Program-made: the position numbers and the translations under genes | Shown here: in pieces, positions 52,499-61,418 of the stretch | How positions within the stretch are numbered: the stretch's first letter is position 1 | Layout: each line of letters begins with the position of its first letter | The notes under the pieces: generated by a model | Told to the model about the DNA's origin: nothing | The model's input: the letters and a program-made list of their open reading frames with translations, nothing else | The model's database searches: none | Assembly: GCA_963799975.1 (NCBI GenBank) | Contig: CAWCZF010000002.1 | Span: 930,001-994,000 of the forward strand | Reading direction: 5' to 3' | DNA length: 64,000 nucleotides | Source of the DNA: Actinoallomurus sp963799975 | Lineage (GTDB): Bacteria > Actinomycetota > Actinomycetes > Streptosporangiales > Streptosporangiaceae

Positions 52499-54856
52499 GT
52501 GACCAGGAGGGGGACTGGGCACGCTGTAGGCAATCTCCCGATCAACGCGATGGAGATCGTCGGCCGCCGGCAAGAGGTGGCCGACGCGAAGAAGTATCTG
52601 TCGCGTAGTCGGCTGCTGACGCTCACGGGCGTCGGCGGAGTCGGGAAGACCCGTCTGGCGTTGCGGACCGCCGGCGAGGTCAAGCGTGGGTTCCCAGACG
52701 GGGCATGGCTCGTGGAGCTGGCCTCCGTACAAGACCGCGCCTTGCTGGCGCGGACTGTGACGACCGCGCTCTCGTTGCCCGACCCCGCGGTACGGGCACC
52801 GGTCGAGACCCTGACCGAGTTTCTGCAGGACAAGCGCTTGCTTCTGGTGCTGGACAACTGCGAGCACCTGCTCGACGCGTGCGCCGAGCTGATCGACGGA
52901 CTGCTCGCCTCCGCGCCCGGGCTGCGCATCCTGGCCACCAGCCGCGAGCGCCTTGGCCTCCCCGAGGAGTTCGTGTTCGCGGTGCCGCCCCTGTCGGTGC
53001 CGGAGTCCGACGACGGCAACGTCGTGGGCGCGCTCAGCGAGTACGGCGCCACCGCGTTGTTCACCAAGCGCGCGGAGCTGGTGGTGCCGAACTTCACGAT
53101 CGACGCGACCAACCGCAGTGACGTCGCACGGCTGTGCCAGCGTCTCGACGGCATCCCGCTGGCCATCGAGCTCGCCGCCGTACGGCTCAGGGTGCTGTCG
53201 CCCGGGCAGATCCTCGATCGGCTCGACGACCGTTTTCGTCTCCTGAGCCGGCCGTCCAGGAGCGCGCCGCCGCGGCAGCAGACGCTCCAGGCGGCGGTCG
53301 ACTGGAGCTATGAGCTGTGCTCCCTGGAAGAACAGACGCTGTGGGCACGGCTCTCGGTCTTCTCCGGCGGCCTGGACCTCCAGGCGGCCGAACAGGTGTG
53401 CGACGGCGGCCCGATCGCCCGCGAGGACGTCTTCGATCTGGTGGCCGCGCTCATCGAGAAGTCGATCCTGGTACGCAAGGACGACGGCGCGCGTGCGCGC
53501 TACCAACTCCTGGAGACCCTTCGCCAGTACGGCGAGGAGCGCCTGATCGAGAGCGGCGAGCAACAGGAGTTCCGCGGCCGGCACCGCGATCACTACCGCG
53601 ATCTGGCCGAGCGCGCCCGGCAGGGCTGGTTCGCTCCGGGGCAGGTCGAGTGGTTCACCCGGATCAGCCGGGAGCGGGCCAACTTCCGCGTCGCGCTGGA
53701 GCACTGCTTCACCATGCCCGGCGAGGCACGTGCGGCGCTGGAGATCGCCGCGGCGCTGTACGGGTTCTGGGTCTTCTACGGCGCGTTCGGCGAGGCGCGC
53801 CACTGGCTCGACCGCATTCTCGGGCAGGAGAAGGAGCCCGGTCCGGAGCGGTTCAAGGCCCTGATGATGAACGCGACCTTCACCCTCATGCAGGGCGAAC
53901 TCGACCTCGCGTGGCCGCTGATGGAGGAGTGCCGCGAGTACGCCGAGGAGTCGGGCGACGCCCGCTCACAGGCCCTCATCACCTTCCTGTACGGCCGGGC
54001 GGCCCTCCTGCGCGGCGACTACAAGGACGCCGTCCAGCGGCTTGAGGCGGCGTTGGAGTGGAACCGGTCCAACCGGGACGCCGTCTCCAGGAACGGCGAC
54101 ATGAGCGAGGTGTTCCTCACCGCGTTCTACCTGGCGATCGCGGCGTCCTTCGTCGGGGACGAGCGCAGCGCCGAGTACGCCGCGCAGTGCAGGAGGGTGG
54201 CCAAGAAGGCCGACGCGCTGGGCGAGATCTCGATGGCCGTGTGGGTCACCGGCATCGAGCGCTGGCGGGCCGGCGAGACCCGGCAGGCCATCGCCCTGTT
54301 CCAGGAGAGCCTGGGCCTCGACCACGCCTACGGCTACCGCTACAGCCCCGCGTGGAGCATCGAGGCGCTCGGCTGGGCGACCGCCACGGACGGGCAGCAC
54401 GAGCACGCCGCCTGCCTGCTGGGGGCGGCGGCCAGGCTCCGGCGGCTCATGGGCCTCTCCCTGCCGGGCTTCCGCCCGTACGCGGACGCGCACGAGCGGT
54501 GTGAGGCACGTCTGCGCGAGGTGCTGGGCACCGAGCGGTACACGGCGAACTTTCAGCGCGGTACGACCCTCGGCCGTGAGGATGCCATCGCCATGGCGCT
54601 GGGGCAGGACACCGAGCCGCACCGCGCGCGGGTGGAGGTGCCCGAGCCCGCGGTGCTCACGCCGCGGGAACAGCAGGTCGCCGACCTCGTCGCGGAAGGC
54701 ATGAGCAACAGTGACCTCGCCGCCCGGCTCGTCATCGCCCAGCGCACCGCCGAATGCCACGTCGAGCACATTCTGGTGAAACTCGGCTTCACCTCGCGCA
54801 CGCAGATCGCGGCATGGGCGAGCGCACGTAAAGGGGATGAGAGCGACACCGGCTGA
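52499..54856 (+). CDS. NB-ARC/TPR regulator with LuxR HTH
   Basis: A 785-residue STAND-type regulator. P-loop LTGVGGVGKTRLAL (about 40), LLLVLDNCEHLLDA Walker B, GLPLA-type motif GIPLAIELAA, winged helix, then a long TPR region. The C-terminus is a LuxR HTH (LTPREQQVADLVAEGMSN, SDLAARLVIAQRTAECHVEH). It probably oligomerises on ligand binding and ATP exchange to activate genes. The start is set at GTG 52499 because of the -10 element; the frame is open further upstream without coding bias. Confidence 0.9.
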   Translation: MTRRGTGHAVGNLPINAMEIVGRRQEVADAKKYLSRSRLLTLTGVGGVGKTRLALRTAGEVKRGFPDGAWLVELASVQDRALLARTVTTALSLPDPAVRAPVETLTEFLQDKRLLLVLDNCEHLLDACAELIDGLLASAPGLRILATSRERLGLPEEFVFAVPPLSVPESDDGNVVGALSEYGATALFTKRAELVVPNFTIDATNRSDVARLCQRLDGIPLAIELAAVRLRVLSPGQILDRLDDRFRLLSRPSRSAPPRQQTLQAAVDWSYELCSLEEQTLWARLSVFSGGLDLQAAEQVCDGGPIAREDVFDLVAALIEKSILVRKDDGARARYQLLETLRQYGEERLIESGEQQEFRGRHRDHYRDLAERARQGWFAPGQVEWFTRISRERANFRVALEHCFTMPGEARAALEIAAALYGFWVFYGAFGEARHWLDRILGQEKEPGPERFKALMMNATFTLMQGELDLAWPLMEECREYAEESGDARSQALITFLYGRAALLRGDYKDAVQRLEAALEWNRSNRDAVSRNGDMSEVFLTAFYLAIAASFVGDERSAEYAAQCRRVAKKADALGEISMAVWVTGIERWRAGETRQAIALFQESLGLDHAYGYRYSPAWSIEALGWATATDGQHEHAACLLGAAARLRRLMGLSLPGFRPYADAHERCEARLREVLGTERYTANFQRGTTLGREDAIAMALGQDTEPHRARVEVPEPAVLTPREQQVADLVAEGMSNSDLAARLVIAQRTAECHVEHILVKLGFTSRTQIAAWASARKGDESDTG

Positions 54857-55156
54857 CTACCAGCCGTGCACGTACGACCGTTGCGACACCCAGCAGTAAT
54901 GCCGCCGCTTGCAGACACTGGCCTGGACCACGGTGTTCCCGCCGGAATTGGCGTTGATAATATGCTGGATCCCGGTATTGAAGTTGGGACTGTTCGCGGG
55001 CGAAGAGATCCGGTTGTACGAGCCGTTTCCATTGCTCTGGTGGCCGTGGAAGTGGTCGTACGCGGGGAGCGTCGCCGCCTCGGCGTTCACTTGCAGCGAT
55101 GCCCCTCCCAAAATCACCGCCGTACCGGCGAGGACCACCGTACGCAGCAAATGCAC
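54857..55156 (-). CDS. small exported peptide, unknown function
   Basis: A 99-residue protein with a Sec signal peptide (RTVVLAGTAVILGGASLQVNAEA). The mature part is rich in Asn, Ser, Gly and His and has two cysteines near the C-terminus (ASVCKRRHYCWVSQ) likely to form a disulfide. The stop lies directly against the end of the convergent LuxR gene. A 10-bp palindrome AACATATGTT (55193-55202) lies 37 bp upstream of its start. Confidence 0.65.
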   Translation of the reverse strand: MHLLRTVVLAGTAVILGGASLQVNAEAATLPAYDHFHGHQSNGNGSYNRISSPANSPNFNTGIQHIINANSGGNTVVQASVCKRRHYCWVSQRSYVHGW

Positions 55157-55262
55157 CGCCCCGACCCCCTCTATTTAGCGTCGCATATACGCAACATATG
55201 TTCCCTCGGTAAACACCGTCAGTCTCGTCGCGGCAATCGCGGCGGAGAAGTTTGCCCGCCCG

Positions 55263-56597
55263 TTACCAGGACGAGTGGACGAGTGCCTGGACGAGGACGG
55301 CCGTCGCGGCCTGGGCGGCGAGCCACCGCCTGCCGTGTGCGGGGTGCAGCGCCGCGGCGGGGACCAGCCAGGCCGCGTACGGCACCCAGATGCGTTCGAC
55401 CTCGCCCCGGGTGAGGCCGGCCAGGTCGAGGACGACCGTGCCGGCCAGCGCCGCGGCCACGAGGAGGGCCACCGGCCGCGTGCCGGCCCCCCGGCGCAGC
55501 GACCGCGCCGCCAACGGCGCCGCACGTGCCACCGCCGGACCGGCGAGCAGGCCGAGCACGGCGAAGTCGCCGAGCAGGAAGTACAGGTACGGCCGACGGC
55601 TCGATCCCCCGGTCGTCACGTACGCCAGGTGGGTCGCCGCCACACCGTCCGGCCACCAGAACCCGGCCAGCGTGAACGCCGACGGCACGACCGCCATCGC
55701 GGCGACCAGCACGGCGACCACGCTCCACCGCGGCCGCGCCAGCACGAGCACGACCAGGGGCAGCGCGAACAGCGGCAGCAGCCCGTAGCTGAGGTAGGGC
55801 AGGAGACCGAACAGCAGACCGGCGGCGCAGGCGAGCGCGCGCGGCGACCGGCCCGCGCACGCGTGTGCCAGCAGCGCCACCGCCCACGCTCCGGCGCACA
55901 GGAACAGCGCATCCATGCTGGTCGCGATCCAGACGGCCAGCGGCATCAGCACGAGGAACGGCAGCGCGCGCCGTGCCGTCTCCTCCCCCGCCAGCGCACG
56001 TACGGTGACGGCGATCGCCACCGCCGCGGAGCTGCCGGCCGCGATGATCACGGCCGCGGCCCAGCCGGGCCCGTGCAGGCCGGCCGCGTCCAGGCACCAC
56101 AGGAACAGCATCGGGCCGGGCGGGTGTCCCTTGACGTGGATCGGATACGCCTGGGCCTTCGCGGTGAAGGTCGCGAGCCAGCGCAGCGGGTGGTCCCCGA
56201 GCGCGGCCAGGCCGCCGAAGTACTCGCCCGGCGCGGTGAGCGGCCCGGTGAGCCCGCCGCCGCCCTCCGAGACGGCGAGCGCGCAGGCCCAGGCCGCCGC
56301 GGCCGCCCAGGCGACCGGCAGCAGCAGCGGCCACCGCAGCCGTCGTACGGCGGGCGCGGCGGCGACCACCGCGGCGGCGACCGCGACGGCCGGGAGGAGC
56401 TGCCAGGTCAGCAGGCGCGCGGTCGCGTGCAGCGGCGGCAGCGCGTCCTCGGGCGAGCGCCCCGAACGCCGCAGGACATGTCCCCAGGCGAACATCACGG
56501 CGATGAGCAGCGCCCAGGCGATCACCCACCCGCGCCCGGCCGCGGCGCGTACGCGCTCGGTGGTGGCCGGCGGGTCGAGCCGCCTGGTCGGGATCAC
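55263..56597 (-). CDS. polytopic membrane protein, GT-C glycosyltransferase-like
   Basis: A 444-residue protein with about 11 hydrophobic helices. The loop after the second pair (AYPIHVKGHPPGPMLFLWCL) and acidic residues in the first loop are reminiscent of GT-C mannosyl/arabinosyl transferases that use polyprenyl-phosphate sugars, but no decisive motif is visible. The GTG at 56597 overlaps the previous stop (GTGA). It is the third gene of an operon with a molybdopterin oxidoreductase and a second membrane protein. Confidence 0.75.
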   Translation of the reverse strand: MIPTRRLDPPATTERVRAAAGRGWVIAWALLIAVMFAWGHVLRRSGRSPEDALPPLHATARLLTWQLLPAVAVAAAVVAAAPAVRRLRWPLLLPVAWAAAAAWACALAVSEGGGGLTGPLTAPGEYFGGLAALGDHPLRWLATFTAKAQAYPIHVKGHPPGPMLFLWCLDAAGLHGPGWAAAVIIAAGSSAAVAIAVTVRALAGEETARRALPFLVLMPLAVWIATSMDALFLCAGAWAVALLAHACAGRSPRALACAAGLLFGLLPYLSYGLLPLFALPLVVLVLARPRWSVVAVLVAAMAVVPSAFTLAGFWWPDGVAATHLAYVTTGGSSRRPYLYFLLGDFAVLGLLAGPAVARAAPLAARSLRRGAGTRPVALLVAAALAGTVVLDLAGLTRGEVERIWVPYAAWLVPAAALHPAHGRRWLAAQAATAVLVQALVHSSW

Positions 56598-57157
56598 TCG
56601 GGCCTCCGCGTGCGCCGGCCGCGCAGGACGTGGCCGAGCCGTACGGCGTAGCAGACGGCGCTGACGGCGAACATGACCGCGACGATCAGCAGCCACCGGC
56701 CGAGGTAGGGCTGCTGGGTGTGCCCGGTCGCGGCCTCGTACGTCTGCCGCCCCTGCCGGACGATCCCGGGAAAGAAGATCAGGAACAGCAGTCCCGCGCC
56801 CAGTGCGGGCACCCGGAGGTGGTTGACGAGGGGCACGAGCGGCCGCGTGGCGCGACGGCGGAGGCACAGCGCCCCGGTCAGCGAGCGGTCCGCGAGCGCG
56901 TACAGCGGGAACACCACGAGGTCGTGGCCGATGACGGCGGCCAGGAACCAGGCGAGCATCACCGGCCACTGCGGGTTCGTGAGGGTACGGGTGGCCGCGT
57001 ACCCGGCCAGCGCGAAGCAGCCGATCAGGCCGAGCAGGTGCAGCGGGCGCGCACCGTAGAAGGTCCGGAGCCCGCCCGGCGCACGGCGGGCGAGGGCGAG
57101 CGGATGCGGCCGGTGCGCCCGCCAGAAGTCGGTGACCGCGGTCAGTGTCTCGCGCAT
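56594..57157 (-). CDS. small polytopic membrane protein
   Basis: A 187-residue protein with about five hydrophobic segments (LHLLGLIGCFALAGYAA, WPVMLAWFLAAVIGHDLVVF, GAGLLFLIFFPGIV, YLGRWLLIVAVMFAVSAV). No family recognised. It begins one base after the molybdopterin oxidoreductase stop and overlaps the next gene, so it is co-translated with both. Confidence 0.75.
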   Translation of the reverse strand: MRETLTAVTDFWRAHRPHPLALARRAPGGLRTFYGARPLHLLGLIGCFALAGYAATRTLTNPQWPVMLAWFLAAVIGHDLVVFPLYALADRSLTGALCLRRRATRPLVPLVNHLRVPALGAGLLFLIFFPGIVRQGRQTYEAATGHTQQPYLGRWLLIVAVMFAVSAVCYAVRLGHVLRGRRTRRPE

Positions 57158-57158
57158 C

Positions 57159-58475
57159 TCAGCCGCTCCGGAACTCGATCGAGCGCACCCACTTGGTGTT
57201 GTGCACGCCCGGCAGCGCGGGCACGATGATCCGCGCGGGATAGCCGTGGTCGGGCGCCAGGTCGGCGCCGCCCACGCGCAGGGCGAGGAGCGCGTCGGGG
57301 TCGGCGACCTGGTTGGGCTGGAGCGTCGCCTGGCTGAAGGTCCCGCCGCGTTCGAGTGACCGTACGTGTGCCGAGGACGGGTGCGCGACGCCGGCGAGGG
57401 CGGCGAGGTCGCGCAGCCGTACGCCGCTCCAGGTCTGCACGGTCGACCACCCCTCGACACAGGCGATCGGCAGCGCGGCGGTGTGCTGCGGCAGGGCCAG
57501 CAGCCGTGCCCGGTCGAGTTGGAGGACACGTGCGCCGGCGACCAGCACCAGCCGCCAGGCGTCGCCGACGTCGGAGGGCCTGATCGCCGCCGAGGCCGCG
57601 GTGCGGTTGACGGGGAAGTCGGCCGAGGTCTCGCGGTAGCCGCCGCGCGGCGCCAGCAGCGCCACCCGGCGCGCGCCGCCGCCGAGGGTCTCGCCGACCG
57701 TCAGGACGCCGACCAGGGCGCTTCCGCCGCCCACGAGTGCCAGCGCGCCGCGCCGGCTCACCGTCGCCGGGGCCGGGTCGGCGGCCACCAGGCCCTCGGG
57801 ATCGACCGGCTCGGGCCGCGTGTCCGCACGCGAGGTCCGCATCTCCTCGCCGAACGGGCGGGAGCGCAGCGCGCGTACCAGGTGCGGCAGCTTGAGGGTC
57901 GCGTGGACGGCGAACGCGCCGATGAACACCCACGCGCCGTAGAAGTGCGCGGTGTAGAAGTTGAAGCCGAACACGTAGTCGTACTGGATGTTGAGCACAC
58001 CGGTGGCGATCTCGAACAGGACGCCGCCGACCAGCAGGAGCAGGGACAGGCGTTCGAGCGCCTGGGCGAGCGAGCGCGCCGGCGGCCACGCCCACAGCTT
58101 GGGCACCACGGACCACAGCTTGGCCAGCACGACCGGCACGAGGACCAGCCCGAGCGTGACGTGCGCGCCCTGGGTGAGCCGGTAGAGCCAGACCGGGCGG
58201 GTCGGCCAGTCGAAGTACGGCAGCCGCAGCCACCCGGCGTGCGCCGGGAACGCCTGCCCGAACCTCGGCGCGTACGCGGCGTACGACAGCAGCCCGGTGA
58301 TGATCACGATGGGCAGGGCCACCAGCAGGACCAGGCCGAACACCGAGGTCAGCCAGGGGCCGCGCAGCGGGCTCCGCCAGGCACGCGACCGGCCGAACCC
58401 GGGCGGGCGGCGTCGCTCGATCGCGCGCCACAGCCGCGACGGGAATCCGTAGCCGTCGCTCTCATCGGTGGACAT
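57159..58475 (-). CDS. membrane b-type cytochrome fused to sulfite-oxidase-fold molybdopterin domain
   Basis: A 438-residue protein. Residues about 40-210 contain four or five helices with His residues placed as heme ligands (TQGAHVTLGL, FYTAHFYGAW, AVHATLKLPH). A TAT-like VSRRGALALVGGG helix follows at about 240. The C-terminal 170 residues are a sulfite-oxidase-type Moco domain: PIACVEGWSTVQTWSGV supplies the Cys ligand and PDHGYPARIIVPALPGVHNTKWV is the family's C-terminal signature. Electrons could pass from substrate via Moco and heme to the quinone pool (inference). The substrate is unknown. Confidence 0.88.
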   Translation of the reverse strand: MSTDESDGYGFPSRLWRAIERRRPPGFGRSRAWRSPLRGPWLTSVFGLVLLVALPIVIITGLLSYAAYAPRFGQAFPAHAGWLRLPYFDWPTRPVWLYRLTQGAHVTLGLVLVPVVLAKLWSVVPKLWAWPPARSLAQALERLSLLLLVGGVLFEIATGVLNIQYDYVFGFNFYTAHFYGAWVFIGAFAVHATLKLPHLVRALRSRPFGEEMRTSRADTRPEPVDPEGLVAADPAPATVSRRGALALVGGGSALVGVLTVGETLGGGARRVALLAPRGGYRETSADFPVNRTAASAAIRPSDVGDAWRLVLVAGARVLQLDRARLLALPQHTAALPIACVEGWSTVQTWSGVRLRDLAALAGVAHPSSAHVRSLERGGTFSQATLQPNQVADPDALLALRVGGADLAPDHGYPARIIVPALPGVHNTKWVRSIEFRSG

Positions 58476-58625
58476 CGGCGGTCAGCGCCCTGGCGCGGCC
58501 GCGGCCGTCGCGCTGGTGCCGGAGTACCTGGTCATGGTCCTCACCGTAGGTCGCGCGGCCATCACCTGGGGTTTTCCCACGCCCGCCGTAAGGGGTCCGT
58601 CATGACTCGGCCGTGCCGCGACGGG

Positions 58626-58915
58626 CTAGGGAGTCACCAGGCGGGTCTGGTAGGCGATGACGACCAGTTGGGCGCGGTCGCGGGCGGCCAGCTTGATCAT
58701 GGTGCGGCTGACGTGGGTGCGGGCGGTGGGCGGGCTCAGGACCAGGGCCTGGGCGAAGTCGGCGTTGTTCAGGCCACGGCCACCAGCGCGAGGACCTCGC
58801 GCTCGCGCTGCGTGAGGACCGACAGCCGCTCCTCCGACACCTGCTCCCCGGCCCGCAGCGCCGTGAAGCGGGCGATCAGGCGGCGGGTGATCCTTGGGGC
58901 CGGCAGCGCCTCGCC
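58626..58915 (-). pseudogene. truncated, frameshifted LuxR-type response regulator
   Basis: The minus strand encodes ALPAPRITRRLIARFTALRA and LSVLTQREREVLALVAVA in one frame, then, after a shift near 58775, LNNADFAQALVLSPPTARTH and VSRTMIKLAARDRAQLVVIA in another. Joined, they reproduce the linker and HTH of the regulator at 41090-41767. The receiver domain is missing. Therefore it is a 5'-truncated and frameshifted relic. Confidence 0.75.
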
Positions 58916-59249
58916 GCGGCACGACGGCCCAGGTACGCGGGCTCGCTCAGGCGCGGAGCCGCCGGCACGGCGTACCCCGGGGCCTGACCACCACTCGGGT
59001 ACGCCGAGTAAGGCCGCCTCAACCGGTATTTCCCGGCCGGGTGACCGCGCGTCAATACGTCGGACGAATGCCCCAGAAGGTCCTGGCGCATCTCCCAGAA
59101 TGCCGGGCCATCGGCCCAGGGGGCAGGCAGGGCAATTATCGGCGGCCCCGCCGGCGGCCGATTGGGACTTCGCCCTGGTCCTAGGCCCATCAACGATTGG
59201 AGGACGACCGTTATAGAATAGCCTTAATTGGCGAGCACTGGGCAGGCGC
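58916..59249. other. gene-free region between regulator remnant and TetR gene
   Basis: In 334 bp I find no supported gene and no remnant of the missing receiver domain. The last 40 bp are AT-richer (TTATAGAATAGCCTTAATTG near 59210-59229) and probably contain the TetR promoter. Confidence 0.4.
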
Positions 59250-59921
59250 ATGCAGAGGCGAGCAGAGCGTACACGGCACGTCATCCTGACGGCTGCTGCG
59301 GAGACCTTCGAGGCCCGTGGTTACCTCGGTACGAGCCTTCAGGACATCGTCACCGGCCGTCAAGTGAGTAAAGGCGCTCTCTACTTCCACTTCCCCTCCA
59401 AAGAAGATCTTGCGCTGGCCATTCTCAGCGAACAACACGAGGTCTGGCCGAGCCTGATCAGCGACCTGCGCCGCCGGCAGAAGAGCGCGATCCGGCTGCT
59501 GCTGGAGCTGTTCTGGCAGGCGACCGAGATCCTTCGCGACGACGCGCTGGCGCGCGCGAGCACGCGGCTCGCGTGCGAGCTCGACCTGATCGGGCCCTCG
59601 GCGCCGCGCCTGTTCGCGGGGTGGGCCGACATCGTCGAGGAGCTCCTGCGCGAGGCACGTGAGCAGGGCGATCTGCGCATCGGCGCCGACACCCGTGTCG
59701 TCGCGGAGTTCGTCGTGGCCGCGTTCGCCGGCCTACAGCGGATGAGCTCGCTCCAGCCCACCGGAGGGGACCTGCACACGCATCTGGCCACGATGTGGCG
59801 GCTCCTGCTGCCCGGGCTCGTGGAGGATGACCGCGTGCCCGAGCTGATGATCCACCTCCAGACGCTCGGCAAGCGCCCGTGGTCGAACGGATCCAGCGGA
59901 TCCAACGGATCCTCGGGTTGA
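59250..59921 (+). CDS. TetR-family regulator, gamma-butyrolactone-receptor-like
   Basis: A 223-residue regulator. The HTH with AERTRHVILTAAAETFEARG and KGALYFHFPSKEDLALAIL fits the ArpA/ScbR family of signalling-molecule receptors. A conserved Trp in the ligand domain (LFAGWADIVEELL) is in keeping. No butyrolactone synthase gene is nearby. The C-terminus ends in SNGSSGSNGSSG, encoded by short repeats around GGATCC. The stop codon lies inside the -35 box of the next promoter. Confidence 0.85.
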   Translation: MQRRAERTRHVILTAAAETFEARGYLGTSLQDIVTGRQVSKGALYFHFPSKEDLALAILSEQHEVWPSLISDLRRRQKSAIRLLLELFWQATEILRDDALARASTRLACELDLIGPSAPRLFAGWADIVEELLREAREQGDLRIGADTRVVAEFVVAAFAGLQRMSSLQPTGGDLHTHLATMWRLLLPGLVEDDRVPELMIHLQTLGKRPWSNGSSGSNGSSG

Positions 59922-59946
59922 CATAAGCGATGACCGCGTTTATATC
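59918..59946 (+). promoter_or_regulatory. near-consensus promoter upstream of the StrR-like gene
   Basis: TTGACA (59918-59923), 17-bp spacer, TATATC (59941-59946). This is the best sigma-70/HrdB-type promoter in the window; its -35 overlaps the stop codon of the TetR gene. The transcript would have a leader of about 290 nt before the start at 60242. Confidence 0.6.
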
Positions 59947-60122
59947 CGCGCGTTAGCTCAGCCGTGGCGAAAGTCAATACTTCATCGGATGATCTCACCT
60001 CAACGGTGACCGCCATTTACCCTCGGCGCTAGATTGCCGAGCGTAGCCGCGCGTTACGCGCACTCGCCGCTCCGTCTGAACAGCGGCTCGACACCAAGCG
60101 TAGCGGATCAACCACTTTGAAC

Positions 60123-60135
60123 GTGCAAATTGCAC
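60123..60135. promoter_or_regulatory. inverted repeat GTGCAA-A-TTGCAC
   Basis: Perfect 6-base arms around one base, 11 bp upstream of a second possible -35 (60147). It is likely a regulator-binding site in the leader of the StrR-like gene; the binding protein is unknown, and the adjacent TetR is one candidate. Confidence 0.45.
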
Positions 60136-60146
60136 CGCTCGCGACA

Positions 60147-60174
60147 TTGCCAAAACTCGGCCAGCCGGTATCTT
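60147..60174 (+). promoter_or_regulatory. second possible promoter of the StrR-like gene
   Basis: TTGCCA (60147-60152), 16-bp spacer, TATCTT (60169-60174), about 60 bp before the start codon and next to the dyad at 60123-60135. Confidence 0.4.
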
Positions 60175-60241
60175 TTTGATTGATCGACCAGCGAATCGCG
60201 AGTGAGCGCCGCCCCCCAATCCAATCGATGTGGAGGCGTCG

Positions 60242-61321
60242 GTGTCACGCGCGACGCGACAGCAGGGATGGGGTCAGTTCGTGAGTCGGGCTCACACAAC
60301 AGCAGAGGTGGCAGAAACCACAAACGATCAGCCGGTGGAGCGTTCCGCTCCCACCGAAGGGCGGGCGATCGTGGCGATTGACTCGTTGCGCCCTGGCCCG
60401 ACTCCGCGAAGAGTCACGGACGTCGAGCACGTACAGCGCCTGGCCGAGACCGACGCCCCGCTGCCGCCGATCCTTGTGCATCGTTCCACAATGCGGGTCA
60501 TCGACGGTCTGCATCGCGTACGGGCGGCGATTCTCAAGGGGCGCGACACCATTGACGTGGTGTTCTTCGACGGCAGCGAGGAATACGCCTTCATACGGGC
60601 CGTCTCGGAGAACGTCGCCCACGGCCTTCCGCTGTGCCTGGCCGACCGCAAGGCGGCCGCGGCACAGATCATCTCGACCCAGCCGCACCTTTCCAACCGC
60701 ATGATCGCCCGATACACGGGCCTGGCCGCCAAAACGGTCGGAACGCTCCGCGGGCGTTCAACCGCCGAATCTCCTCAGTCGAACACGCGCGAAGGACTCG
60801 ACGGCCGGGCGCGGCCGCTGGACGCCACCGAGGGCAGGCGCCGGGCGGCTCTCGTGATCGCCGAGGAACCCGGCACGTCGCTGCGGGAGATCGCCAAGAC
60901 CGCCGGGGTGTCGCTGGGAACCGCGCACGACGTGCGCTGCCGGCTGCGCCGTGGCGAGGACCCGATCCCGCCGGGGCGCAAGGCCGACGAGAGAAAGCCG
61001 CCCACGGAGCCGTACGCGGTGGGAGAGGCGGTCCACGTGGACATAGCCGACGACGACGAGGTGCCCGCGCTCCTCGAACGGCTCGCGAAGGATCCGGCGC
61101 TGCGGCTGACCGGCCCAGGCCGCCGGATACTGCGGCTGCTCTTCGCCAGCTCGGCCATCGCGGACTGGCCTGAGTTGGCCGAGTCCGTGCCGCCCCATCG
61201 CGCCGAGGCGATCCTGCGGATCGCCCAGCAGTGCGCGAAGGACTGGGACCAGCTCGCGCAGTCCCTTCGGCGCCAGGCCCATTCGGTGCCGAGCACCTCC
61301 CTCGGACAGGCGAATACATAG
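60242..61321 (+). CDS. StrR/NovG-type ParB-domain transcriptional regulator
   Basis: A 359-residue DNA-binding protein. The N-terminal ParB-like domain (IDSLRPGPTPRRVTDVEHVQ, LPPILVHRSTMRVIDGLHRV, RAVSENVAHGLPLCLADRKA) and the following HTH (SNRMIARYTGLAAKTVGTLR) match the StrR family of pathway-specific antibiotic activators. A second HTH-like segment (TSLREIAKTAGVSLGTAHDV) and an acidic C-terminal region follow. GTG 60242 is chosen because GGAGG lies five bases upstream. No biosynthetic genes adjoin it here, so its targets lie elsewhere, possibly the clusters at 20.8-31.4 kb (inference). Confidence 0.88.
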   Translation: MSRATRQQGWGQFVSRAHTTAEVAETTNDQPVERSAPTEGRAIVAIDSLRPGPTPRRVTDVEHVQRLAETDAPLPPILVHRSTMRVIDGLHRVRAAILKGRDTIDVVFFDGSEEYAFIRAVSENVAHGLPLCLADRKAAAAQIISTQPHLSNRMIARYTGLAAKTVGTLRGRSTAESPQSNTREGLDGRARPLDATEGRRRAALVIAEEPGTSLREIAKTAGVSLGTAHDVRCRLRRGEDPIPPGRKADERKPPTEPYAVGEAVHVDIADDDEVPALLERLAKDPALRLTGPGRRILRLLFASSAIADWPELAESVPPHRAEAILRIAQQCAKDWDQLAQSLRRQAHSVPSTSLGQANT

Positions 61322-61331
61322 CCATTCCAGG

Positions 61332-61363
61332 AGCGGCGAACCGGGTCGGCCCGGTTCGCCGCT
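61332..61363 (+). terminator. 14-bp hairpin after the StrR-like gene
   Basis: AGCGGCGAACCGGG (61332-61345) and CCCGGTTCGCCGCT (61350-61363) pair perfectly around TCGG, 11 bp past the stop codon. Confidence 0.75.
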
Positions 61364-61418
61364 ATGGCCATTTTGCCGACACCGGCGATATATGACGAAC
61401 AGGGCGACCAATAAACAT

